Of a stretch of 64,000 nucleotides of DNA, positions 45,371 through 53,110 are shown piece after piece. Below the pieces are notes generated by a model. The model made no database searches. It worked only from the letters and a program-made list of their open reading frames with translations, and was not told the DNA's origin. Origin of the DNA: Actinopolyspora alba. GTDB taxonomy: Bacteria; Actinomycetota; Actinomycetes; Mycobacteriales; Pseudonocardiaceae. A program made the translations under genes and the position numbers. The stretch spans positions 124,001 through 188,000 of the forward strand of contig NZ_FOMZ01000010.1 in assembly GCF_900112765.1 (NCBI RefSeq). Reading direction: 5' to 3'. Numbering within the stretch: the first letter of the stretch is position 1; each line of letters opens with the position of its first letter.

Positions 45371-45552
45371 GGTTCCCGATCATGGCAAACCCCGCGGCGC
45401 GATTGGCCGGAATCGACGAACTCCCCGCTCGAAGTCTCCGGTGCCGCGACGGCACCACGCCGTGCTACGGAGAAACAAAGCATTCGAAGAACGGGCGCGA
45501 TCAGGGTACGTTCGGGATATGGCTACCGAGATGATCCCTTCCCGAAGGGAAG

Positions 45553-45939
45553 ATGCCGCGTAACCGGCCCGCGCGCGTTCGGCGCGCACCACGGACGACT
45601 CCGACGACCGAGATTCCCGGTGTGTCACGCCGCGTGGCACACGCCCTGGACCGGCTGGGCCGCGAAGATCTCGACGCGGCGAGCGTGGCAGTAGCGCTCA
45701 AGCGATGGAAGTGGGCTTGTCACGCCCCCGCCGCGAGACTTCAGGGCGAGCACAACGACCTCACCGAGTTCGTCGCCCCCTTCGCCAGGGACGACCTGGA
45801 ACGCGCGCTCCGAGCCCTGCCGAGACATCTCGCCAGGGAGCTGCGCTCCCAGGTCGCACCGCTGGACGAGCTCTACATCGCCAAAACAGTCCCGGTCCCC
45901 ACGTGGACCAACGGGAACTGGTGGGAGAACCGCCGCTGA
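45553..45939 (+). CDS. Hypothetical protein
   Basis: 128 residues, not recognised. ATG 45553 is preceded by GAAGGGAAG. Basic N-terminus (RPARVRRAPR), then a helical region VSRRVAHALDRLGREDLDAASVAVALKRWKWACHAPAAR and DLERALRALPRHLARELRSQVAPLDELYIAKTVP, with a Trp/Asn-rich end WTNGNWWENRR. No signal peptide or membrane helix. Single gene between a divergent pentapeptide protein and a convergent I36-like gene. Confidence 0.55.
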   Translation: MPRNRPARVRRAPRTTPTTEIPGVSRRVAHALDRLGREDLDAASVAVALKRWKWACHAPAARLQGEHNDLTEFVAPFARDDLERALRALPRHLARELRSQVAPLDELYIAKTVPVPTWTNGNWWENRR

Positions 45940-46043
45940 CAACCGCGGCACAGCAGAGTCGAACGAGGAACGGTGCGTTGGCACCTCACCAACTCCGACG
46001 AGGGAATCGGAAGCTCGGATTCCACACACTACCGCAAAAACGC

Positions 46044-46075
46044 CCGTGGGACGCGGCAACAGCCGTGTCCCACGG
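46044..46075 (-). terminator. Terminator of the I36-like gene
   Basis: CCGTGGGACGCGGC / GCCGTGTCCCACGG, 14-bp arms with one non-Watson-Crick pair and a 4-nt loop, 14 bp past the stop. On the minus strand it is followed by GCGTTTTTGCGG, a U-run. Confidence 0.85.
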
Positions 46076-46089
46076 ACAGATCCTAACTA

Positions 46090-46497
46090 TCACACAAGAG
46101 GCTTAACGTCGGTGATGCTGTCATTCCACGAACCGAAAACGGCCCAGAGGTCACTCTCGGCCTTACCTGCCGCGACGGTCCAGGCAGCGCCTTCACCGGC
46201 GCCGAAGGTGACCGGCCCCTCAGTGTTGTTGTAGTAGGAGGAAGCCTTGTTGTTTATCCAGTTGGGCAGACGATGCCACTGGTTGTCCTCCCAGCCGGGA
46301 ACCTTGTACATGGCCTCTGAATAGTCGGCATCCACCCAGAGGCAAACGTAGTACTGCGGGCAATCCGAAGCACCTGCGGTCACAGAGCTCTCCTCCGCTG
46401 TCACGGATGTCGCGGCTGAAGCGGTCAACGCGGAACCGAACAACGCACCGACAGTCATCAGAGCAGTCACGGAGAACTTAACCAAGTTACGCAACAC
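46090..46497 (-). CDS. Secreted peptidase-inhibitor (family I36-like) protein
   Basis: 135 residues from GTG 46497. Signal peptide LVKFSVTALMTVGALFGSAL cut near ASAA. The mature part begins with CPQYYVCLWVDADYSEAMYKV and has NWINNKASSYYNN, resembling the I36/SMI type of small cysteine-containing streptomycete inhibitor or beta/gamma-crystallin-like fold. Target protease unknown. Codon use is less GC-rich than most of the window. Has its own terminator. An upstream in-frame start at 46545 would add 16 charged residues. Confidence 0.7.
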   Translation of the reverse strand: MLRNLVKFSVTALMTVGALFGSALTASAATSVTAEESSVTAGASDCPQYYVCLWVDADYSEAMYKVPGWEDNQWHRLPNWINNKASSYYNNTEGPVTFGAGEGAAWTVAAGKAESDLWAVFGSWNDSITDVKPLV

Positions 46498-46905
46498 AAC
46501 CTCTTTTCTCCTCGTAATCTTTCGGCCCCAGCGAGTGACCGACATCGATGCCGATCAACGAGTGAACCCGCAAACAACGAACCTGTTGAACAAGTCACAA
46601 ATATTCTCCACGGAAAACACCAAGAAAAATCTATGATAGTGTTGCGTTCTGTATCGACACAGACAACCCGCGTGAATCTTCACAGTGCACCCCGTGCAGT
46701 CAATAGAACATTTGACGGAGCACGTTGGTCGGCAGCACTGGGAAAAATCAGCGATCCGCACTACCGCGGATAAAGTTAAAAATATTTCCGAATCACCGGA
46801 GACAGGCATCGAATCGCCGGCAAAACCCGGTCCGCGGAAAATTCCCCCGACGAGAGGTCCCGAAAATTTAGCAAACACGGCCTTTCCGGTCGAATTTCGG
46901 AATAC
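46498..46905. other. AT-rich intergenic region
   Basis: 408 bp, clearly less GC-rich than the surroundings, between the I36-like start and the FkbM stop. No gene seen. Probably carries the I36-like promoter. Confidence 0.4.
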
Positions 46906-47673
46906 TCACCTTTTCCTGAGAACAAAGAGATAATTTCGAACACCGTCTATCAGAGTATCGGCGCTACGCCAATTACCGCCGTGCCAGAAGTACATGTCGT
47001 ATCCTTGCTCAAGAAGCTGGCGAACAAATTTTTCGGGATCCACCCCGTACTTGTCGAGATGCCTCTTCTCGATTTCCATCAGAAGTGACGGCATGAACCG
47101 TTTCAACGTTTTTTCCGCGCCCGCCAGCACCGAGGGCTCGTACCCCTCCACGTCTATTTTCATGAAGTCCACCCGCTGGATCCCCATCTTCTCGCACGTC
47201 TCGTCCACGGAGAACGTGTCCGCATCGACCGTACGAAAACTCCCCGAATCTTGGGTTCCCGAACGGGAGAGTTCGGAGTCGAGGATGTGAGCATGACCGT
47301 GGATCGGGAGACCGAAACGCACGGGAACGGCTACGGTATTCCGGCCCGATGTCTCACCCACCGCACCTCGGGTTATACTCATGTTCCGGTTCCGGATCAC
47401 ACCAGCCAACGAGGAAAAGATCCGGTGTGGTTTTTTCTGCGGCTCGAAGGAATAAACGGCCCCCTGTTTCCCGACGAGTTCCGCCAACGGAAAACTGTAC
47501 ATACCGTAGGCGGCACCGATGTCGAAACAGATGTCACCCGGGCCGACCACTCGCTTCAAACCCTGGATCTCCGGCTCCACCAGACGCAGCCGTGAAAGTC
47601 GATGAAGCCCGAAGGAAACAGCCTTCGAGGGCATTCCGGAAAATTTAGTACCCGACACGTAGTCCCCAAACAT
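46906..47673 (-). CDS. FkbM-family methyltransferase
   Basis: 255 residues from ATG 47673; an in-frame upstream start at 47706 is possible. SAM site GDICFDIGAAYGMYSFPLAELVG, then VYSFEPQKKP, and the FkbM mark VDFMKIDVEGYEPSVLAGAEKTL. Family members O-methylate sugars, polyketides or other natural products. There is no biosynthetic cluster directly around it, and composition is less GC-rich than the flanks, so it may be a transferred or residual gene. Confidence 0.85.
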   Translation of the reverse strand: MFGDYVSGTKFSGMPSKAVSFGLHRLSRLRLVEPEIQGLKRVVGPGDICFDIGAAYGMYSFPLAELVGKQGAVYSFEPQKKPHRIFSSLAGVIRNRNMSITRGAVGETSGRNTVAVPVRFGLPIHGHAHILDSELSRSGTQDSGSFRTVDADTFSVDETCEKMGIQRVDFMKIDVEGYEPSVLAGAEKTLKRFMPSLLMEIEKRHLDKYGVDPEKFVRQLLEQGYDMYFWHGGNWRSADTLIDGVRNYLFVLRKR

Positions 47674-48231
47674 CAGTTCAACCCCGAAAATGGTCCACAA
47701 AATCAATCGTCCCCCGGGCGCGCATCACGTTTCCCCATCCCGAAGGGATATCTTCCACGAACGGAAGCACAACCCCGAAGCCGCAGTGGAGGCAAGCGGA
47801 CATCGGTGGAATACGCAACTTTCCCGAGGTGATGATCTTGGCCTTTATACATGTACCAGAGAAGGGGATCATCGCACCACTGGAACGGATAATTCGGAGC
47901 TACCACCAGTGCGATACGTCACAACGATTGAAGTGCGGCGCTCCGAGACGGACCGATCTACCGCAGTAATCGGAGCAGTGCACGATGGACCGCTCACCGG
48001 AGAGTGAAGGCACATAGCGACCCGATCACCGCGTACGTTCAACGGAGCGACGAGCAGAAGTACCGCATCCGCAGTCGGCGGACGAACCGAAATAGGATCA
48101 ATCGGTCATTCACCGAGTCGGGAATACACCGCCGAGGTCGGGTCAAACTCGAAGGCCAAGTCATCACCGCGGTGAGCAATTCCCGTACCCGTCGCGGTAC
48201 CGAGCGGACGCACCGCTCCTAGACTGGCGGC
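47674..48231. other. Low-GC gap upstream of the FkbM gene
   Basis: 558 bp. A minus-strand frame ending at 47678 (with MSACLHCGFGVVLPFVED and SGWGNVMRARGTIDFVDHF) has some protein-like character and could be a remnant of another gene, but has no clear start or family. The rest is featureless. Confidence 0.3.
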
Positions 48232-48684
48232 ATGGCCCGACTGCTGATCGTGCACCACACCCCTTCGCCGGGGATGCAGGCGATGTTCGAGAAGGTCGTC
48301 GAGGGGGCGACCACCGACGAGATCGAGGGTGTCGAGGTGGTGCGCAGGGCCGCGCTGTCCGCCACTGCCGCCGATGTGCTGGCCGCCGACGGATACCTGC
48401 TGGGCACCCCGGCCAACCTCGGCTACATGTCCGGCGCGCTCAAGCACTTCTTCGACCAGATCTACTACCCGTGTCTGGACGCCACCGGCGGCAGGCCGTT
48501 CGGGATCTACGTGCACGGCAACGAGGGCACCGAGGGCGCGCTCCGAGCCGCTCGTTCCATCACCACCGGTCTGGGGTGGCAGCAGGTCGCCGAACCGGTG
48601 GACCTCACCGGACAACCCGACTCGACGGGGTTGGACGCGTGCTGGGAACTCGGCGCCACCGTGGCGGCGAACCTGATGGAGTGA
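48232..48684 (+). CDS. Flavodoxin-like / NADPH-dependent FMN reductase family protein
   Basis: 150 residues. Begins ARLLIVHHTPSPGMQAMFEKVVEGA, an FMN phosphate-loop position, and has GYLLGTPANLGYMSGALKHFFDQIYYPCL, the isoalloxazine-side loop of flavodoxin-fold proteins, then GIYVHGNEGTEGALRAARSITTGLGW. Likely binds FMN and carries electrons; partner unknown. Convergent with the MFS gene of the RiPP operon. Confidence 0.85.
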   Translation: MARLLIVHHTPSPGMQAMFEKVVEGATTDEIEGVEVVRRAALSATAADVLAADGYLLGTPANLGYMSGALKHFFDQIYYPCLDATGGRPFGIYVHGNEGTEGALRAARSITTGLGWQQVAEPVDLTGQPDSTGLDACWELGATVAANLME

Positions 48685-48747
48685 GTCCGTGCCCGGCCCG
48701 CCCCGTGGGGCTCGACACGAGCGGGAGCAGCCCGAACCGGGACTCCC

Positions 48748-49989
48748 TCAGCCACGCGGAGCGGTGTCCAGCCCACGCAGCAGCGGGGCGCAAACCACGG
48801 CCACCAACGCGACCAACAGCGCGGCCACGACGATGACCGTGCCCGGTGAGGTGAGTTCGGCCAGCGGACCGGCGATTCCGGCCCCCAACGGCATCAGCCC
48901 CCAGGCGAAGACCCGATAGGCGCTGGTGACGCGTCCCATCATGGATTCCGGGGTCAACCGCTGCCGATTGGCGGCGGACAGCACGTTCCACATCCCCGCC
49001 CCGAACCCCATGACGAAGTAGGAGCACCAGGCCGCTGCCAGCATCCGCACCAGTTCCAGTGTGGCCATGCCACCGGCGAGCACGAGCAGAGCCGCGATCA
49101 TCACGGTAGGCCCACCGAAACGCTCGGACATCCCCGAGGTCACCCGGGAGGCCACCAGTGTTCCGGCCGCCGCGCAGACCAGCAGCGTGGGCACCGTCGA
49201 GGGGGCGAGTCCGAGCGCATCCAGCGCGAAGAGCACCGCGATCGTGTTGACGGCACTGGTCAGCAGCGCTACCACCCCCACCGTCCCCACCACGGCACGC
49301 AAGCCGGGGCTGCCCAGCACGAACACGGCACCCTGCCTGATCTCCCCGAATATCGAACGCTCGCCCCCGGTACGCTCCGGTTCGATCTCGGGGGGCACCC
49401 GCAGTATCCACAGTGCCGCGAAGCAGAAGGCCGAGGCCGTCAGCGCGAAACACAACGAGGGCCGCCAGGCGAACAGTCCCGCGGCGGCCAGCGGCCCGGC
49501 GATCTCCACGCCGATGGTCTCCGCCCCGACGAAGCGCCCGTTGGCCCGCTCCAGATCCTTCTCCCCCGCGGCGGAAACCAGCAGTGACTGCGTCGCGGAG
49601 TCGGCGAAGGTCTCCGCGCTGCTGAGAAGGAACGCGCAGCAGAGCAGCACGGACAAACCCGCTTGGCCGGTGTGGACGAACCACACCAGCAGCAGGGTCA
49701 CGACCGCACGGAAGGAATGGGCCAGCACCAACGTGCCGCGGCAACGAAGCCGATCCACCAACGCGCCCGCGGGCAGCGCGATCAGCAGCCAGGGCACCAC
49801 CTCGGCCACGGCCACGGCCGAGACAGCCAGCGGATCACGAGTGCTGACCGCCGTGTAAAGCGGCAGAGCGGCGGCACGTACCCCGTCGGCCACCGAAGTA
49901 GCGGTCCAGGTCGCCAGCAGCCGCCGGAACGGTTCACCCCGTACCCCGCGAACTGCTCGCTCCGTGCGATTCCCCGGAGCACTGTTCAC
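48748..49989 (-). CDS. MFS transporter, probable exporter of the RiPP cluster
   Basis: 413 residues, about 12 helices, of the MFS_1/MFS_3 drug-exporter type: SVADGVRAAALPLYTAV, LLIALPAGALVDRLRCRGTLV (loop 2-3 motif A-like GALVDR), ERANGRFVGAETIGVEIAGPL, SAANRQRLTPESMMGRVTSAYRV. It starts 39 bp after the DUF5825-like stop on the same strand, so it is the last gene of the precursor-radical SAM-DUF5825 operon and is inferred to export the product or confer immunity. The family by itself does not fix the substrate. Confidence 0.85.
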   Translation of the reverse strand: MNSAPGNRTERAVRGVRGEPFRRLLATWTATSVADGVRAAALPLYTAVSTRDPLAVSAVAVAEVVPWLLIALPAGALVDRLRCRGTLVLAHSFRAVVTLLLVWFVHTGQAGLSVLLCCAFLLSSAETFADSATQSLLVSAAGEKDLERANGRFVGAETIGVEIAGPLAAAGLFAWRPSLCFALTASAFCFAALWILRVPPEIEPERTGGERSIFGEIRQGAVFVLGSPGLRAVVGTVGVVALLTSAVNTIAVLFALDALGLAPSTVPTLLVCAAAGTLVASRVTSGMSERFGGPTVMIAALLVLAGGMATLELVRMLAAAWCSYFVMGFGAGMWNVLSAANRQRLTPESMMGRVTSAYRVFAWGLMPLGAGIAGPLAELTSPGTVIVVAALLVALVAVVCAPLLRGLDTAPRG

Positions 49990-50028
49990 AGTTACACGCT
50001 CTCCCAGCCGCTCACACCGGACAGTGGT

Positions 50029-50631
50029 TCACACCGCCATCGCGGGCACGGGCCAGCGACGAATCCTCGCGGGAGCCCACCACTCCAGAGACCCCAACCG
50101 CACGATGAGGCCACTGTCCGCGAACCGTTCCCTCGTGCCGGAATCGATCCCGTCGGGCGTCGTTCCACCCGCCAGCGAACGGGCCGCGCGAACGAGTTCC
50201 GGATCACTCACCGTGTAGCATTCCATAGCCGATCCCCTCCTGTCCCGGATCTGGAGAAAACCCGGTCCTTCCCGCTGAACGCACTTGCACGGGAACCAGG
50301 AGTCGGTCCAGGCGGAGACGTCCACCGGAACGCGGCCCGACGCCCGCGACGGCGGCGGAAGATGGGACAGCGCCACCCAGTCGAATTCCGTTTCCTCGAC
50401 GCGTAGTTCCCAGCGGCAGGAGACCCCTCGGCTTCCGAGTTCGCGGAGCAGCGTCAGAGCTCGTGCCGCGTCCGCTCTCCCGTCGAGGCGAACCGGATCG
50501 CGCAGCACCACACCGCGCACTCCCGCCTCGAACAACTCGGCGGCTTCGGTGACCGGATCGGTTCGCGGCACGAGATCGGTGGACCGTTCGGCCACGGAGC
50601 CGACAGCCGAATCACGCAACAGAACTCTCAC
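50029..50631 (-). CDS. DUF5825-like RiPP-cluster protein
   Basis: 200 residues from GTG 50631, with GGAGG 6 nt upstream, 24 bp after the radical SAM stop. A soluble protein with GVRGVVLRDPVRLDGRADAARALTLLRELGSRGVSCRWELRV, WVALSHLPPP, and a C-terminal FADSGLIVRLGSLEWWAPA. DUF5825 proteins accompany the RiPP maturation radical SAM protein 1 in actinomycetes; the assignment here is from memory of that pairing and sequence feel. It could be a partner or recognition subunit. Contains a CKC near the middle (WFPCKCVQREG). Confidence 0.55.
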   Translation of the reverse strand: MRVLLRDSAVGSVAERSTDLVPRTDPVTEAAELFEAGVRGVVLRDPVRLDGRADAARALTLLRELGSRGVSCRWELRVEETEFDWVALSHLPPPSRASGRVPVDVSAWTDSWFPCKCVQREGPGFLQIRDRRGSAMECYTVSDPELVRAARSLAGGTTPDGIDSGTRERFADSGLIVRLGSLEWWAPARIRRWPVPAMAV

Positions 50632-50655
50632 GTTCGACCTCCGGTCGGGACGGAA

Positions 50656-52491
50656 TCAGCGCAGCTGAAACAGCTCCTGGTTGTTGTCCTCGGCCACCAC
50701 GTGCACGTACTCGCCGCCCTCCGTGAAAACGAGTCCGGAAGCGGTCCACTCGTCGAGTTTGGCGGTCAACTTCGGGTCGTCCCCGAAACGACGCTTCAGG
50801 TATCGGGTCGAGCGTGGCTGATCGAGCACGCGGAAGAGCTCCGTTTCGAACGACCCCGCGAGCACCAGCTCGGTGTCGGGAAACGCCGGTCTGTCACCGA
50901 GAATCACGATCTCGTCGCCTGCGAGCACGTACTTGAGCCAGCTGCGCGAGTGGGCCGTCGACCACTCCTCCACCGCGTGCAGCAGTTTCCGCTCCGGCGT
51001 TCCGCCTATTCCGGCCGGGCTCGTCTCGAACAGGTAGGCGACGTCGGCCAGTTCCTCCCGAGGGAGGTCATAGGTGATGAAGTACTGGTCGTCCGGGCTC
51101 CGTTCCGAAAAGCCCAGCTCCGGAAAGTCGAAGTACGGACTGAACCTTTCCAGGGCTATTCGGTTCGCACCGTCCATGGGCGGTAGATGCGCCAGAGCCG
51201 GGAACTGGTCCAACAGCGGGATGTAGTCCTCGGCCCCTTCACCCGGGAAGCCGTACAGCAGGTTCCACATGACCGTCAGCCCCAGCGAACGGGCGTCGCG
51301 CAGCATCCGCACGTTCTGGCAACCGCTCACGCCCTTCTTCATGATGTCCAGCACCCGTGAGGACAGGTTCTCGATCCCGGGCTGTACCTGCACCACCCCC
51401 GCTCGTACGAGTTCCCGCAACTGCTCGTAGCGCATGTTCGACTTGATCTCGCACTGGATCCTGAAGTCGTACCCCGCGTCGGCGATCCGGGGTAGCAGTG
51501 TGCGCAGGTACTCCATGTCCAGAATGTTGTCCACCAGGTACACGTCCAGCAGGCGGTGTCTTCCGGCCAGCTCGACCAGTTCCTCGTAGAAGCGCTCCGG
51601 TGTCTTGCTGCGGAACTTCATGAACGAACCGTTCAACCCGCAGAAGGTGCAGTGGTGTTTCTCGCCCCACCAGCATCCGCGCGCCCCCTCCAGCACGAGC
51701 TTGGGTTCGAGCCTGTTCGAGGCGGCACTGCGGTCGAAGCGTTCCGGATAGCCGTCGAAGTCGGGGGCGACGATCCGGGTCGCGTCCAACGGAGTCGCGG
51801 TCATGGGATTGACGACCGGATTCCCCGACTCGTCCCGCCAGCACAACCCGGCTATCCCGGACAGTTCCTCGGTGTTGTCCAGTCGTTCGAGCAGCTCGGG
51901 AAGAGCGGCCTCTCCCTCACCGCGCACGACGTAATCCAGGCAAGGGAAGTTCCGGTGCCAGGCCGCCCCCTGAGCTCCGTCGCAGTTGGCCCCGCCCAGC
52001 ACGATCCGCACGTCGGGGCGAAGTCTCCTGAGCTCACCCGCCAGAGCCAGTGAAGCTGTGTTCTGCTGAAACGTGGTGGTGAAGCCGACTACCTCCCCGC
52101 ACGTGCGAGCGAGCTCGGCGGCGTACTCGCCGATCCACTCAGCAGCGCGAGGCTGGAGCCGCTCACAGAGGTCCAGCCGCTCGGGGGACAGTCGCGTGGC
52201 ACGACGTTCGCGGAACTCCGCTACGCGCCATCGGCTCCGCCCGTACAACGCGGCGGCGAAAACCCAGTCCCCGCAACCCTGGAAGTAGGACTCCAACGAG
52301 AAGAAGTCGTAATCCTCGGTATCCACACCGAAACGACCGTTCAATCGGTCGAAGAAGTCCAGATTGGCATTCAGAACCGTCACGGAATCCGTTCTTTCCG
52401 GCGCGGACTCCACAGCGGACTTCAGAATCCCACAAGCCAGCGAAGGAAAATCCAGGGAAGCCCACGGCATATTGACCAACGTGATTTCCAC
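50656..52491 (-). CDS. RiPP maturation radical SAM protein (cobalamin-binding type)
   Basis: 611 residues from GTG 52491. The N-terminal region (LVNMPWASLDFPSLACGILKSAV; VRIVLGGANCDGAQGAAWHRNFPCLDYVVRGEGE) is a B12-binding-like Rossmann domain. The radical SAM core has GARGCWWGEKHHCTFCGLNG: C273-x7-C281-x2-C284, the spacing of the family called ribosomal peptide maturation radical SAM protein 1. LYGFPGEGAEDY and QVQPGIENLSSRVLDIMKKG follow. A C-terminal winged-helix-like region may bind the leader. It should use SAM and cobalamin to modify a peptide, by methylation or other radical chemistry. Acts on the candidate precursor 66 bp upstream. Confidence 0.9.
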   Translation of the reverse strand: MEITLVNMPWASLDFPSLACGILKSAVESAPERTDSVTVLNANLDFFDRLNGRFGVDTEDYDFFSLESYFQGCGDWVFAAALYGRSRWRVAEFRERRATRLSPERLDLCERLQPRAAEWIGEYAAELARTCGEVVGFTTTFQQNTASLALAGELRRLRPDVRIVLGGANCDGAQGAAWHRNFPCLDYVVRGEGEAALPELLERLDNTEELSGIAGLCWRDESGNPVVNPMTATPLDATRIVAPDFDGYPERFDRSAASNRLEPKLVLEGARGCWWGEKHHCTFCGLNGSFMKFRSKTPERFYEELVELAGRHRLLDVYLVDNILDMEYLRTLLPRIADAGYDFRIQCEIKSNMRYEQLRELVRAGVVQVQPGIENLSSRVLDIMKKGVSGCQNVRMLRDARSLGLTVMWNLLYGFPGEGAEDYIPLLDQFPALAHLPPMDGANRIALERFSPYFDFPELGFSERSPDDQYFITYDLPREELADVAYLFETSPAGIGGTPERKLLHAVEEWSTAHSRSWLKYVLAGDEIVILGDRPAFPDTELVLAGSFETELFRVLDQPRSTRYLKRRFGDDPKLTAKLDEWTASGLVFTEGGEYVHVVAEDNNQELFQLR

Positions 52492-52523
52492 TGTCGCACC
52501 CCGAGTTCGAAGACGCGGACGGA

Positions 52524-52550
52524 CGGATGGGGCGGGCGACGCCCCATCCG
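52524..52550 (-). terminator. Hairpin between RiPP precursor and radical SAM gene
   Basis: CGGATGGGGC / GCCCCATCCG, perfect 10-bp arms with a 7-nt loop, 7 bp beyond the precursor stop and 33 bp before the radical SAM start. No U-run follows, so it may be a partial terminator or stabiliser that lets precursor RNA exceed enzyme RNA. Confidence 0.65.
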
Positions 52551-52557
52551 CGCGGAG

Positions 52558-52638
52558 TCACTTCAACGATATCCGCACTCCGACGGGCCCGTTCACCCCG
52601 GAAGCGTTCGGATTGTTGTAAACTGTTTTCCGCTCCAC
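52558..52638 (-). CDS. Candidate 26-residue RiPP precursor peptide
   Basis: GTG 52638 with GGGAGG about 8 nt upstream, TGA at 52558. After a basic start (ERKTVY) the peptide reads NNPNASGVNGPVGVRISLK. It is first in the operon, directly before a radical SAM peptide maturase and a hairpin. It has no Cys, no acidic core, one Pro-Asn pair, and a Gly/Pro/Val-rich centre. Very short for a leader-core precursor, so either leader and core overlap or the whole peptide is modified. The gene is real by ribosome site and position; the role is inference. Confidence 0.65.
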   Translation of the reverse strand: MERKTVYNNPNASGVNGPVGVRISLK

Positions 52639-53110
52639 GGAATCCACCTCCCTGCGTGTGCCCACGGGAAATCCGAAAACAGAAACCCCGCCCCGGCGAG
52701 TCGACCGAAAATATCGTCACACCTCGACAAGAACGAAGTTCCACACCGGACACTATCCAAATCTTCCGGGATTCACTCTGATCCGATAGCAGGAAATTTC
52801 GACGGACTCGGCTGGCCCGTTCGCCGCATCCCGCGGGCCCGGAAGTCGGGGACGTCGAAGTGGCGTGGAAAGTTCGGCACCGCTCCCCGGGGCATCAGCC
52901 GAAGCACTCCCCCACCGGCGAGCCGAAAGAAAGGAGCGCCGTCACGAAATGTAAGCTAAAAAATTCAAAACGTGTTCAACACAGGGCGCGTCCGCCGTGC
53001 GTTCGGGCGGCGGACCGCGATCTCGCGACAATCCGCCGTGAGGTTCTCGCCCATCCGACCTACGGCGACGTTACACACCACGCGAGACCGCCCAACGGCG
53101 ATGCCCCGCT
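52639..53110. other. Promoter-side gap of the RiPP operon
   Basis: 472 bp between the precursor start and the GT2 stop. AT-rich patch at 52948-52972 (TAAGCTAAAAAATTC) could be a promoter. I found no second precursor-like ORF here on either strand. Confidence 0.35.

Noticed and set aside
44283-45458. 391-codon minus-strand ORF overlapping the pentapeptide gene
   Set aside because: Out-of-frame shadow; the 320-residue frame carries clear pentapeptide repeats.
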